Shown: positions 1 through 10,129, numbered from the stretch's first letter. The stretch: DNA of 64,000 nt from Gracilimonas sp965227215 (GCA_965227215.1 OZ245729.1:1426001-1490000), one strand, 5' to 3'. Program-made: numbers and translations. Notes: generated from the letters alone by a model not told the origin.

Positions 1-3
1 TTC

Positions 4-53
4 ATGCTATTGGTTTATTGTGGGCCGGACGGGGACGAACCTGTCCGGCTACC
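4..53 (-). other. Spacer hairpin upstream of 23S
   Basis: A 7-bp perfect stem (GCCGGAC at 24-30 with GTCCGGC at 43-49) lies in the spacer just before the position where 23S would start. The adjoining block from TGGTTTAT to ACGGGGAC resembles a block in the 23S-5S spacer at 22883-22908. It may be a processing or antitermination element; that role is inferred. Confidence 0.4.
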
Positions 54-396
54 TTGGCGTAGATCACAAACCTTATAAATAAGATATGTGTCCTACTATC
101 TTTTGCCGCGCACGCAAATGCGCGGCATCAGACCTATTACTATTGCTATTGCTTTCATCATGTCAAAGAACTTCGCTGGGCGAAGCGCCTGTTTATCCAG
201 GTACTACGCGTGCGAACCCGCGCTCGGCGCGGTGCGACCCGTTCGACGGGCGGCGTGTTTACTACGAATGCATGCGCCCGGCCTCGAAAGACCAGCAAAA
301 TACATCCTAAACATCCTTATAAAGAACGAGTGAGCATTCCGGGCTTACCGCCTCTCATATCTTACTACTCACTTCTCATTACTATCAAAAACTCTG

Positions 397-470
397 TGGA
401 GCTACGGGGATTCGAACCCCGGACCCCTGCCTTGCAAAGGCAGTGCTCTAGCCAGCTGAGCTATAGCCCC
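397..470 (-). tRNA. tRNA-Ala (TGC)
   Basis: A 74-nt cloverleaf on the minus strand starts GGGGCTATAGCTCAG and ends with the acceptor partner TAGCTCCA. The anticodon stem CTGCC/GGCAG holds loop TTTGCAA, giving anticodon TGC, and the T arm contains GGTTCGAATCC. CCA is not encoded. It lies between tRNA-Ile and 23S, the usual place in bacterial rRNA operons. Confidence 0.97.
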
Positions 471-483
471 TCGGTTACCGTTG

Positions 484-557
<74 letters not shown>

Positions 558-642
558 CCGTCTTCGGGCAGGCCTCGGCTGCAGGCGGTATTCGCCGGCT
601 GCGGCGAGTGTGTGACCCGCCGGGTACACAGTCAAATTAAAA

Positions 643-670
643 GTACAGATCAGATTGTTTGCCACGAGCG
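643..670 (-). other. 16S processing stem, 3' arm (copy 1)
   Basis: The stretch containing AGATCAGATTGTTT is the reverse complement of part of the 16S leader at 2329-2355 (14 bp exact, extended by near matches such as CGCTCG). In the precursor the two arms would close a helix around 16S, the normal substrate for RNase III-type processing. The same pair occurs in copy 2 at 26517-26544 and 28203-28229. Confidence 0.7.
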
Positions 671-713
671 ATGCGTAGCGTCGTAGTCCCAATATTGCAG
701 GGACGCTCTCCTT

Positions 714-2241
<1,528 letters not shown>

Positions 2242-2372
2242 TATCTAATATATACTCTGTGAGCTGACCCTACGCTCTTGGTCATTATCAAATGCAAAAA
2301 ATTTGCATCAAGAAATTGAACAAGCTCTCGCTCGCACAAACAATCTGATCTATACTTCAATATGTCTAAGAA
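2242..2372 (-). other. 16S leader, copy 1
   Basis: Non-coding leader between the promoter region and 16S. It contains the 5' arm of the 16S processing stem (2329-2355) and a small A/T hairpin, GCAAAAAATTTGC, near 2294-2306. The sequence is the same in copy 2 (28116-28246). I saw no clear boxA. Confidence 0.6.
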
Positions 2373-2405
2373 CAAACCTTTCAGCGAAAAAAAATGCCGG
2401 CCAAA
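2373..2405 (-). promoter_or_regulatory. Candidate promoter of rRNA copy 1 (proximal)
   Basis: Read on minus: TTTG (2402-2405), 21 bp, then AAGGTTTG (2373-2380), one mismatch from the Bacteroidota -7 consensus TAnnTTTG. The identity between the two rRNA copies ends inside this -7 box, so the remainder is private to copy 1. A start near 2366 is inferred. Confidence 0.45.
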
Positions 2406-2448
2406 ACATCAAGTTTTAGTCAGCGTTTTCGTTTCCTCGAAAGGATTA

Positions 2449-2481
2449 TAAAGGTAAGGGCTGAACCCCATTCACTGCAAA
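2449..2481 (-). promoter_or_regulatory. Alternative promoter of rRNA copy 1 (distal)
   Basis: Read on minus: TTTG (2478-2481), 21 bp, then TACCTTTA (2449-2456), one mismatch from TAnnTTTG. The upstream box lies 3 bp past the stop codon of the transporter gene. It could act with or instead of the proximal site. Confidence 0.35.
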
Positions 2482-2483
2482 TT

Positions 2484-3293
2484 TTATTTCAATTTTCTTT
2501 CACTTTTTTTCTGTGCTAATGTGAGTTCCTCAGATTCATACAAGGAGTGCCCTGAAGGGTCTTCATCATAGTGCTTAAGAAATCTTACACCCAAATAAAA
2601 GAGCGGTGTATCGAAAAGTGCGAAGAAAAATTTGAATAAATAACTGTTGATGATAAGAATAATGAGCGCGGCTATAGAATTTACATTGTCACCAAGGTTC
2701 CCGGCCATATATAAAATCGTTAAAATCGCTGTCGAGTCTACCAGCTGACTGAACATAGTTGATGCATTATTTCTAAGCCAGAGATGCTTACCTCCGGTGA
2801 GGTTTTTCCAGAAGTGAAATAAGCGAACATCAACGGTTTGCGCCGTCAGGTAAGCGATCATACTGGCGATGGTATTCCCCACCATGAATTCATAAACCCC
2901 TTCAAACAATTGAATGCCGCCACTAACTCCACCTGTATTCGGAAGCCAGTGCCCTACCGACATCAAAAAGAGCATGAAGACGTTCATCCCAAAACCGATC
3001 CACACAACCAGTTGAGCTTTCTTTCTACCAAATAGTTCGGAAATTAAATCGGTTGCAAGGAAAGTAATCGGGTAGGCAATCAACCCGACCGGTATACTCA
3101 TTATATATATGTCTTCATTCCTGACAAGAGATGGTGTCAGTGATTTTAACCAATCAGGCAGGTGGATACTGAAAAGAGTAACAAACTTGGTAGTACCAAT
3201 AACATTACCCAGCACCAAAGCTGTCAGAAATACTCCTGCAAGACTCAGAAATAAAGCGTCCCGTTTTGCCAGTGATGGCTTTAAGTTATTCAT
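2484..3293 (-). CDS. yhhQ: Queuosine precursor transporter (YhhQ/DUF165)
   Basis: A 269-residue multi-pass inner-membrane protein of the VUT/DUF165 family, known to import precursors of the tRNA base queuosine (preQ0/preQ1). Family blocks are visible: ITFLATDLISELFGRKKA in the third membrane region, and TGGKHLWLRNNASTMFSQ followed by a membrane helix ending near FDTPLFYLG. About six hydrophobic segments are present, and the C-terminal 35 residues are charged. The ATG start gives a hydrophobic first segment at about residue 14. It stands alone, divergent from the TetR-like gene and followed directly by the rRNA promoter region. Which precursor it prefers cannot be read from the sequence. Confidence 0.9.
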   Translation of the reverse strand: MNNLKPSLAKRDALFLSLAGVFLTALVLGNVIGTTKFVTLFSIHLPDWLKSLTPSLVRNEDIYIMSIPVGLIAYPITFLATDLISELFGRKKAQLVVWIGFGMNVFMLFLMSVGHWLPNTGGVSGGIQLFEGVYEFMVGNTIASMIAYLTAQTVDVRLFHFWKNLTGGKHLWLRNNASTMFSQLVDSTAILTILYMAGNLGDNVNSIAALIILIINSYLFKFFFALFDTPLFYLGVRFLKHYDEDPSGHSLYESEELTLAQKKSERKLK

Positions 3294-3317
3294 AGGTTTA
3301 TCTGATAATAATTAGCC

Positions 3318-3347
3318 CAAAAGTAAACATTCAAAACAATTTTTCAA
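3318..3347 (-). promoter_or_regulatory. Candidate yhhQ promoter
   Basis: On minus: TTG (3345-3347), 19 bp, then TACTTTTG (3318-3325), a full match to TAnnTTTG. The predicted start leaves a leader of only about 17 nt, too short for a preQ1 riboswitch. Confidence 0.5.
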
Positions 3348-3411
3348 TTTATACCGTAGCAACGAACTGAAAGCCTCACGCATTCGTTTTGCAAGTGAAA
3401 TAAAAGAGATT

Positions 3412-4191
3412 ATGACTACAGAAAAACTGAATACTAAAATCGAACTGACAGAAGCTGCTATAGACCTATATAAAGAGGACGAGTTTTCTATCCCAAACCT
3501 GACTAAACAAACAGGAAAAACGGCTTCTGAAATTTATGCTCTGTTTCCGAATAAAAATTCTATCCTTCAATTCTACTACCCATCACTTGTGATTCGCTAT
3601 CGAGCTATGATTGGTGAAATTGAAGATTTTGACTCTTATACAATCGCCGAAAAGTTATCGAATTTCAGCTACACCCTATTTGATATGATGGATGACCGGC
3701 GGGCTTTTGTGGAAGATACTTTTGAAAAGTATGAGTGGAAGTGTACATCCAGCACAGAATTTGGTAAAGAAGTGAAAGAGCTATTTGCTGATTTCTTCAC
3801 CACGGATGGTCGCATCGCTACCAGCGCCGGTATTTTTATGGGAAACCTTTTCTATTCTTCTCTTAAAACCCAGTATTTATATCTCATAAAATTCTGGCTT
3901 GAAGATAATAGTGAAGATCATGAACGCACCTATGCTCTGGTTGACAAACTAACCGTTTTTATTGAAGAATTGGTGTATTCCAAAATCGTGGACAAGGGTT
4001 TTGACTTGGCTAAATATTCCATGAGTGTTTTCGGTTTCAGTCAACAAGTCGAAGATTTTAACAAGTGGACTTCAAGCTGGTTTGAGGATGAAGAAGAGGA
4101 AATTGAGGTCGATATTGAAGATGAAGAAGCCGAAGAAGCCGAAGAAGCCGAAGAAGCCGAAGAAACAGATACTGATAAAACAGCTGATTAA
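3412..4191 (+). CDS. TetR-like transcriptional regulator with acidic tail
   Basis: A 259-residue protein whose first 55 residues look like a TetR/AcrR DNA-binding domain: helix TEAAIDLYKE, then a turn region ending in SEIYALFPNKNSILQFYY, which parallels the usual 'vYryFpsKeaLl' segment. The rest is an all-helical ligand or dimer domain of unknown specificity. The last ~40 residues are almost pure Glu/Asp/Ala, encoded partly by four exact 9-bp repeats (4123-4158). It is followed after 57 nt by the UbiB-like gene on the same strand, suggesting a two-gene unit. Divergence from yhhQ leaves a 118-bp shared upstream region. The TetR assignment is by fold pattern; the target is unknown. Confidence 0.75.
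   Translation: MTTEKLNTKIELTEAAIDLYKEDEFSIPNLTKQTGKTASEIYALFPNKNSILQFYYPSLVIRYRAMIGEIEDFDSYTIAEKLSNFSYTLFDMMDDRRAFVEDTFEKYEWKCTSSTEFGKEVKELFADFFTTDGRIATSAGIFMGNLFYSSLKTQYLYLIKFWLEDNSEDHERTYALVDKLTVFIEELVYSKIVDKGFDLAKYSMSVFGFSQQVEDFNKWTSSWFEDEEEEIEVDIEDEEAEEAEEAEEAEETDTDKTAD
4123..4158 (+). repeat. Tandem 9-bp repeat (GAAGAAGCC)x4 in coding sequence
   Basis: Four exact back-to-back copies of GAAGAAGCC encode Glu-Glu-Ala units at the C-terminus of the TetR-like protein, followed by another GAAGAA. The unit is a multiple of three, so copy-number change would lengthen or shorten the acidic tail without a frameshift. Confidence 0.9.
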
Positions 4192-4219
4192 TGTTAAATG
4201 GATTGACTCATTTAACATT
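4190..4219. repeat. Stem-loop repeat, copy A
   Basis: AATGTTAAATG (4190-4200) and CATTTAACATT (4209-4219) form a perfect 11-bp inverted repeat with an 8-nt loop. It starts inside the stop codon of the TetR-like gene, in the short gap before the UbiB-like gene. A related element is at 51994-52045; both contain GTTAA(A/G)TGG and a TCATTTAACA arm followed by AAAACTT. There is no U-run, so it is not a classical terminator. Confidence 0.6.
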
Positions 4220-4248
4220 TAAGCATTCAAAACTTAACATTTCCCTTA

Positions 4249-5574
4249 ATGAGTAAAGATTTTCCATCATCCAAGTTTGAACGCGGCAGCCGCATTGCCA
4301 AAACCGGGCTCAAAGTAGGCACCAATTATGCCAAGCGGTATCTCAGGAAAAAGTCAGGAAAAGATAACAGTGACTCTGACAGCAGCTTTCATTCCGAAAA
4401 TGCCAAGGAAGTGTTTAAGGAATTCACCCAGTTGAGGGGAACTGCCCTAAAAATTGCCCAGGGAATGAGCATGGATCAGGGTTTTTTGCCGGAAGAATTC
4501 GCCGATGTAATGAGTCAGGCCCAGTATTCAGTCCCCCCTATTAATAAAGCCTTAGTTCGCTCTATCATCAAAAGAGAATTGGGGGATTATCCTGAGAAAT
4601 TATTTAACCAATTTGATTCCGAAGCATTTGCCGCGGCATCTATCGGTCAGGTACATATGGCGGAACTTAAAGACGGGCGCAAAGCAGCCATTAAAATACA
4701 GTACCCCAATGTTCGGGAGACCATCAATTCTGATTTAGGTCTCGCTAAAATTTTAGTAAAACGAATCGTCAAGAAAGGCGCTGATATTGATCCGTATTTT
4801 GAGGAAGTAAAACAGACCCTGCTTGAAGAAACCGATTATACTAATGAAGGCCAACAGATTGAGTTATTCCGGAAGCGCTTTGGCGGATTGAATATTGTTA
4901 TCCCGGAGTGGATTAAAGAGTATTCCACAGATAAGGTGCTATGCATGACTTACCTGGAGGGCCGCCACCTGAACGAGTTTCTTAAAGAAGATCCATCTCA
5001 AGAACAGCGAAATCTATTCGGGCAGCTGTTGTGGGATTTTTTCCATCAACAAATACAGGAGAAGAATTACATTCATGCTGATACACATCCCGGGAATTTC
5101 TTATTTACTAATGATGGCAAACTGGGCGTGATTGACTTCGGTTGCGTAAAACAATTTCCTGAAGAGTTTTTCATGAATTACCTAAGGCTGCTGCCCACCC
5201 ATTTAGATGGAGATGAAGAAGCCATCCGTCAGCTCTATCATAAGCTAAAGGTCATAAATCCTGATTCAGATAACCCCGATAAAGAGGAAGAGTATTTCCG
5301 TTTTGCCCGTAATTACGGAATGACATTTGCTGAGCCTTATAAATATAAGGTCTTTAATTTTGGGGACGAGGAATACCGAAATAAGATTAAGTACTTCACC
5401 AAAGACGCTCCCATTGGAAACGAACCCCGTGGCTCACAACACTTCTTATATACCACTCGCGTACACCTCGGGCTTTATAATATATTGATGAAGCTTGGAG
5501 CCCATATCAACACTTCTGACAGCAAGGGCATATTAAGCGAAATGCTGGATGTTGATTTTGGAGCATTGGTATAA
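4249..5574 (+). CDS. ABC1/UbiB-family atypical kinase (AarF-like)
   Basis: A 441-residue member of the ABC1/ADCK/UbiB protein-kinase-like family, whose members support quinone or lipid metabolism by an ATP-dependent mechanism. Family marks are clear: the KxGQ-type helix (here KIAQ, residues 68-71), the Ala-rich loop replacing the P-loop (AAASIGQVH, about 128-136), the nucleotide-binding Lys in AAIKIQYP (about 149), the catalytic segment HADTHPGNFLF (about 276) and the metal-binding DFG (about 296). No membrane helix is apparent. It lies downstream of the TetR-like gene, probably co-transcribed. KIAQ instead of KxGQ departs slightly from consensus. The substrate is not determinable here, and ubiquinone synthesis should not be assumed, since Bacteroidota usually make menaquinone. 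Confidence 0.88.
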   Translation: MSKDFPSSKFERGSRIAKTGLKVGTNYAKRYLRKKSGKDNSDSDSSFHSENAKEVFKEFTQLRGTALKIAQGMSMDQGFLPEEFADVMSQAQYSVPPINKALVRSIIKRELGDYPEKLFNQFDSEAFAAASIGQVHMAELKDGRKAAIKIQYPNVRETINSDLGLAKILVKRIVKKGADIDPYFEEVKQTLLEETDYTNEGQQIELFRKRFGGLNIVIPEWIKEYSTDKVLCMTYLEGRHLNEFLKEDPSQEQRNLFGQLLWDFFHQQIQEKNYIHADTHPGNFLFTNDGKLGVIDFGCVKQFPEEFFMNYLRLLPTHLDGDEEAIRQLYHKLKVINPDSDNPDKEEEYFRFARNYGMTFAEPYKYKVFNFGDEEYRNKIKYFTKDAPIGNEPRGSQHFLYTTRVHLGLYNILMKLGAHINTSDSKGILSEMLDVDFGALV

Positions 5575-5771
5575 CCCAAACTCCACTTCCTTTCTGTTCC
5601 GAAACAGTTCGAGTAAAAGAGAATAAGTCCCTTCTGTATTTCTGCAATTCAGCAGCATGTGTGAACCGGAGATCCTTATTTCTTCCTATAATTGGTAAGC
5701 GAAGTTTGAATGTATTTTCAAAAAATCTGTAAGGAATTTGGTTTTCTCTGCTCTTACTTTAGAAAAAGACG

Positions 5772-7985
5772 ATGAACCAAATAAAATCCACCTTCAATAC
5801 TATGCCGGACCTCCAACAAGCAGAACATATTCTTCATGATGTTTTCGGCTTTGAGGAATTCAGGTCTTTACAGAAAGATATAATTGAGAACGTCCTCCAA
5901 AAGCGCGACACCCTTGCGGTGATGCCTACCGGGGGCGGGAAATCTCTTTGCTATCAAATCCCTGCGCTGTTATTTGATGGGCTCACCATTGTTGTTTCTC
6001 CCTTAATTTCACTCATGAAAGATCAGGTTGATCAACTTACGGCGTATGGAATTTCCGCTTCATATTTGAACAGCTCACTCTCACCCCGTGAATATCAGAA
6101 CACTCTGGATCTTATTCGAAGAAACAAGCTGGATCTTTTATACCTGGCTCCGGAGACTCTATTAAAAGGCAATGTCCTGAATTTGCTTTCAGGCCTTAAT
6201 GTTGAATGCGTAGCCATTGATGAAGCTCATTGTATATCTGAATGGGGGCATGATTTCCGTCCGGAGTACAGACAACTGGCTGATGTCACCAATCGATTCA
6301 GCAATGCCGTTACTCTGGGACTTACCGCTACCGCTACACCTCGTGTTCAGGAAGATATTGCAACTTCTCTTGGCTTGAGTAATGCGAATACATATGTGGC
6401 TAGTTTTAACCGTGAGAACCTGTACCTGAATGTAGAATCAAAAGGTAACGCTCTTCAACAGGTAGTTAATTTTATGCGGAGGCACGAGGGTGAATCGGGT
6501 ATTATTTATTGTTTTTCCAGAAAACAGGTTGATCAACTTTCACAGGATTTGAATGCGAACGGATTCAATTCGCTCCCCTACCACGCAGGACTTAGTGAAC
6601 AGGAACGGGCACAAAATCAGGATGCTTTCATTCGGGATGAGGTAGACATTATTGTAGCAACCATTGCTTTTGGGATGGGGATTGACAAACCGGATGTTCG
6701 GTTTGTTGTTCATAATGATATGCCGAAGAATATTGAGTCGTACTACCAGCAAATTGGACGTGCCGGACGCGATGGCTTGCAGTCTGATTGTCTTTTTCTG
6801 TTCAGTTATGGTGATGCTGCCAAAATCCGCTATTTCATTCAACAGAAATCGGAAGACGAGCAACTGGTAGCCGAACGGCATTTGCAGAAGCTGATAGAAT
6901 ATGTGGAAGCACATCAGTGCCGGCGAATCAAACTGCTGGAATATTTTGGAGAGCATTTCAATCAGCCTGATTGCGGGATGTGTGATTTCTGCACCGGCGA
7001 TACACCGGATAAGGAAAACATCACCGTGCCGGTTCAAAAGTTTTTATCCACGATGGCACGGACAGAGCAAAAATTCGGATACCATCACATAAAAAATATC
7101 CTTGTTGGTTCCCGCCGAAAAGAAGTACTTAAGTTCAAACACGATAAGCTTTCGACCTATGGAATAGGGAAGGAATTCAGCCAGCCGGAATGGAAGCAGC
7201 TCTATCGCGAACTAATGAAACAGGATATTATCGTCAGGGAGGTAGAACACAAAAGCTTGAAGCTCACTCCAAAGGCTATAGAAATCCTGAAAGGGAATCA
7301 GGAGGTATTTGGGGTGATTGAAGAACCGCAGCAAAAAGAAAAAGCCAAAACTGCAGGATCTGATATAGAATCTCTCGATTTCAATAAAAAGTTATTCAAG
7401 CTTTTGAAAGAAAAGCGAATGGATTTGGCCAGACAGCAGAATGTGGCTCCATATATCATTTTTGCGGATACAACCCTTATTGAAATGGCTTACTATTTTC
7501 CCCTTACCAAAGAGAGCCTGTTAAAAATACATGGGGTAGGCCGGGCAAAAGCTGCTAAGTATGGTGCTGATTTTCTGGAAGTTATTACCAGGTTCACAGA
7601 TGGGACGGACTTTTCAGAAAAGCCAAAATCCGGACACCGAAATCAAACCACCGTCAAAAAAACACTGAGTAAAGACAGTCGGCCTTATAAAGTCGGGGAA
7701 TTTTTCAATAATGGGAAAAGTGTGGCTGAAATAGCGGCTCACTTTGACGTGCAGGAAGGAACAGTTATCAGCAATCTCAGCAAGTTCCTGAAAGCCGGAA
7801 ATACACTTCCGTCAGACAAAATACTGGAAGCATCAAATTTGAATAAACCTGTCTTGGAGAGAGTACAAGAAGCCTTTTCCGAACATGGCACCGAGATGCT
7901 TCGTCCAGTTTTTGAAGCTTTATCCGAGGAAGTTCCTTACGATGAACTAAGAGTAATTCAACTGTACTTAATTGCAAAAAGTTGA
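5772..7985 (+). CDS. recQ: ATP-dependent DNA helicase RecQ
   Basis: A 737-residue 3'-5' superfamily 2 helicase for recombination and fork repair. Domains in order: the helicase core with Walker A PTGGGKS (52-58), DEAH box (150-153), GLTATATP and the arginine-finger motif QQIGRAGRDG; the RecQ zinc module with cysteines in AHQCRR and DCGMCDFC (about 378-405); winged helix (about 415-530); and an HRDC domain (about 545-625, including the hairpin-like IHGVGRAKAAKYG). After HRDC there is an extra ~110-residue tail with a helix-turn-helix (VAEIAAHFDVQEGTVISNL). This makes it longer than E. coli RecQ (~610). The ATG at 5772 is used; Met11 is an alternative. The preceding 197-bp gap shows no convincing promoter. 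Confidence 0.97.
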   Translation: MNQIKSTFNTMPDLQQAEHILHDVFGFEEFRSLQKDIIENVLQKRDTLAVMPTGGGKSLCYQIPALLFDGLTIVVSPLISLMKDQVDQLTAYGISASYLNSSLSPREYQNTLDLIRRNKLDLLYLAPETLLKGNVLNLLSGLNVECVAIDEAHCISEWGHDFRPEYRQLADVTNRFSNAVTLGLTATATPRVQEDIATSLGLSNANTYVASFNRENLYLNVESKGNALQQVVNFMRRHEGESGIIYCFSRKQVDQLSQDLNANGFNSLPYHAGLSEQERAQNQDAFIRDEVDIIVATIAFGMGIDKPDVRFVVHNDMPKNIESYYQQIGRAGRDGLQSDCLFLFSYGDAAKIRYFIQQKSEDEQLVAERHLQKLIEYVEAHQCRRIKLLEYFGEHFNQPDCGMCDFCTGDTPDKENITVPVQKFLSTMARTEQKFGYHHIKNILVGSRRKEVLKFKHDKLSTYGIGKEFSQPEWKQLYRELMKQDIIVREVEHKSLKLTPKAIEILKGNQEVFGVIEEPQQKEKAKTAGSDIESLDFNKKLFKLLKEKRMDLARQQNVAPYIIFADTTLIEMAYYFPLTKESLLKIHGVGRAKAAKYGADFLEVITRFTDGTDFSEKPKSGHRNQTTVKKTLSKDSRPYKVGEFFNNGKSVAEIAAHFDVQEGTVISNLSKFLKAGNTLPSDKILEASNLNKPVLERVQEAFSEHGTEMLRPVFEALSEEVPYDELRVIQLYLIAKS

Positions 7986-8041
7986 TCAACTGCTTTCTGG
8001 TAAACCCCGGTTTCAAGCCAGAGAAATAAAGCCTAATAAAA

Positions 8042-8068
8042 AAGCACGGGCTATAATAACCCGTGCTT
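8042..8068. terminator. Bidirectional terminator between recQ and hflC
   Basis: AAGCACGGG (8042-8050) pairs with CCCGTGCTT (8060-8068) around a 9-nt A/T loop, and A-runs lie to the left. It sits between the convergent ends of recQ and hflC and is well placed to stop both, most clearly hflC transcription. Confidence 0.75.
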
Positions 8069-8092
8069 GTATTTAAAGTATGTTCCGAAATC

Positions 8093-9040
8093 TTAGTCGA
8101 TCCGGTTCAGGTAACGGAAGAAATCACTATCGGTTGAGAGAATAACATTCGTTTGCTCGTCAATGGTTTTCACATAGGCATCCATTGAACGCATAAACGA
8201 ATACAGCTCTCGTGCCTGTGGCGACTTATTATAAGCTGCATTATAAATTGCAGCGGCTTGAGCATCAGCATTACCGCGAATAATTTCTGCCTCCCGGAAA
8301 GCTTCCGATTGAATTCGGGCCAGGTCTCTTTCTTTTTCACCGTTTATTCGGGATGCTTCACCTTGTCCTTCTGACCTGAATTCATCAGCTATCCGGTTTC
8401 GCTCAGAAATCATACGATCGTACACCGTTTGACGTACATCTTCAACGTAATTGACTCGCTTGATGCGGAAGTCAAGAATCACAATTCCCAGATCTTTAGC
8501 CCGCTCGTTTCCTTTTTCCTGAATTTCATCCTGAATAAACCCACGTCCGGTTTGTATGGTTTCCAGTGAATCTTCTACCACTTCTAAAATAGCTGCGCCG
8601 GTAGTATCCGGTTCACGGTTACTGGTACGTACAATTTCCAGTAAGTCGTGAGAGGCAATGGCATTTCGGGTTTCTCCATCAAGGATATCATCAAGACGAG
8701 ATTGTGCTCCACGTTCGTTTCCTAACCGCTGGTAAAACTGAAGGGGATCTGTAATTTGCCAACGAGCATAAGAATCAACAAATATGAACTTCTTATCTCG
8801 CGTAGGAATCTGGTTTCGGTCTCCATCCCATTCCAGGTACCGCTTTTCGAAAAAGTTGGCCGTTTGCATGAACGGGATCTTAAACTTTAATCCAGGCTGA
8901 GTAATCGCTTCCCCAACCGGATCTCCAAACTGAGTGATGATAACCTGCTCGGTTTCGTGTACGATGTAAAATCCATCAATTGCTGTTAAAAACAGTACTA
9001 AACCAATGACAACGGCAATAATTCCTTTTGCTTGATTCAT
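8093..9040 (-). CDS. hflC: HflC, SPFH-domain modulator of FtsH
   Basis: A 315-residue membrane-anchored band-7/SPFH protein. With HflK, HflC forms a large cage that regulates the FtsH protease in the inner membrane. An N-terminal membrane helix (about 5-22) is followed by the SPFH domain (IVHETEQVIITQFGDPVG) and a long charged coiled coil (about 190-270) typical of the family. The start is fixed at 9040: the ATG lies one base after the hflK stop and has a strong GGAGG eight bases upstream. A longer frame to 9085 would overlap hflK and lose this signal. Two-gene operon hflK-hflC, followed by the terminator at 8042. Confidence 0.95.
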   Translation of the reverse strand: MNQAKGIIAVVIGLVLFLTAIDGFYIVHETEQVIITQFGDPVGEAITQPGLKFKIPFMQTANFFEKRYLEWDGDRNQIPTRDKKFIFVDSYARWQITDPLQFYQRLGNERGAQSRLDDILDGETRNAIASHDLLEIVRTSNREPDTTGAAILEVVEDSLETIQTGRGFIQDEIQEKGNERAKDLGIVILDFRIKRVNYVEDVRQTVYDRMISERNRIADEFRSEGQGEASRINGEKERDLARIQSEAFREAEIIRGNADAQAAAIYNAAYNKSPQARELYSFMRSMDAYVKTIDEQTNVILSTDSDFFRYLNRID

Positions 9041-9041
9041 C

Positions 9042-10049
9042 TTAATTACCTCCGTTGTTTTGATTCGTTGAACTTCGAGCTCCATCTAACTGTAGCTGAA
9101 GCAGTGGCAATACATTGTTTCCGTTTTGATCTGTAATAATTTTCTTACCCATTTTGGGGATTATATCTTCCATTGTCTCTAAAAAGATCCGGCGTTTTGT
9201 TACCTGCGGAGCCTTTATATACTCAGAGTATAAATCATTGAAGCGAGACACTTCACCCTCAGCCGTATTCACACGTTCAGAAGCATACCCTTCCGCTCGC
9301 TGAATAGTTTCCTGGGCTTCACCTCGTGCTCTTGGTATCACACGATTGTAATCGGCCCGGGCCTGATTAATCAAAGTTTCTCTTTGCTGTTGAGCTTCAT
9401 TAACGGCATTAAAAGAGGGTTTTACCGGATTGGGGGGATTGATATCCTGAAGAACTACCTGCTCGATGGTAATCCCCATTTCATATTCAGTGACTAAAGA
9501 TTGAATTAGTTGTTGAACCTGGATTGAGACTTCGGCTCGTCCTACGGTGAGCACTTCATTCACTGTACGATCACCCACAACCTGGCGCATCGCTGCTTCT
9601 GAAATATCTGATAAAGTAGATTCGGCGTTCCGTACTTTAAACAGGTAGCTATAGGGATCGTTGATTCTATACTGAACCACCCATTCCACATCGGCGAGGT
9701 TTAAATCTCCGGTTAGCATCAGTGATTCATCTTCATATCCCGCCTTTTGGTAACGGGCTTGAACGCCGGACTGAACCGTGCGATAACCAAATTCTTGTTT
9801 CAGTTGTCGTTCAACGGGAACCAATTCAACCTGATCTATAAGTGGCAGTTTATAGTTCAATCCCGGTTCCACGGTTTCTACAAATTTACCCAACCGCACT
9901 ACAACTCCTACTTCTTCGGGGTCAACCGTGAAGAAGGTAGAAAAGCCGAGCAGAGCAACAATCAATCCGCCAATAATAAGACGGATGTTTTTTGAAATCT
10001 TCTCGAACTGCGGCGGTACATTAAAATCAAAATTCTGATCTTGAGCCAT
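9042..10049 (-). CDS. hflK: HflK, SPFH-domain modulator of FtsH
   Basis: A 335-residue partner of HflC. It has a short cytoplasmic N-terminus, one membrane helix (about 24-43, IRLIIGGLIVALLGFSTFF), the SPFH domain starting DPEEVGVVVRLGKF, and a helical region rich in Glu/Arg/Ala (QARADYNRVIPRARGEAQ). A short Asn/Gly-rich tail ends the protein. The E. coli protein is longer (~419) because of a Gly-rich N-terminal region that is shorter here. Translation into hflC is coupled (1-nt gap). Expected role: control of FtsH-dependent membrane-protein turnover. Confidence 0.95.
   Translation of the reverse strand: MAQDQNFDFNVPPQFEKISKNIRLIIGGLIVALLGFSTFFTVDPEEVGVVVRLGKFVETVEPGLNYKLPLIDQVELVPVERQLKQEFGYRTVQSGVQARYQKAGYEDESLMLTGDLNLADVEWVVQYRINDPYSYLFKVRNAESTLSDISEAAMRQVVGDRTVNEVLTVGRAEVSIQVQQLIQSLVTEYEMGITIEQVVLQDINPPNPVKPSFNAVNEAQQQRETLINQARADYNRVIPRARGEAQETIQRAEGYASERVNTAEGEVSRFNDLYSEYIKAPQVTKRRIFLETMEDIIPKMGKKIITDQNGNNVLPLLQLQLDGARSSTNQNNGGN
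9045..9056 (-). promoter_or_regulatory. Strong Shine-Dalgarno site of hflC
   Basis: AACGGAGGTAAT precedes the hflC ATG at optimal distance and lies inside the last codons of hflK. It stands out because nearly all other genes here lack an SD sequence, and it decides the hflC start. Confidence 0.75.
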
Positions 10050-10129
10050 GTCCTGTGTTTTGTGATTAATATTATCTAAGCAACTCGCTGGCAGCCTGTT
10101 TTAATCGGTGCGATTTGCCTTATTCTTTC

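Noticed and set aside
3294..3411. preQ1 riboswitch before the queuosine-precursor transporter
   Set aside because: The likely leader is only about 17 nt and no aptamer-like C-rich/A-rich pattern was seen.
4123..4164. Possible CRISPR or minisatellite locus
   Set aside because: It is a 9-bp coding repeat with no spacers.
6540..7037. 165-codon frame antisense to recQ
   Set aside because: Entirely within recQ; no supporting signal.
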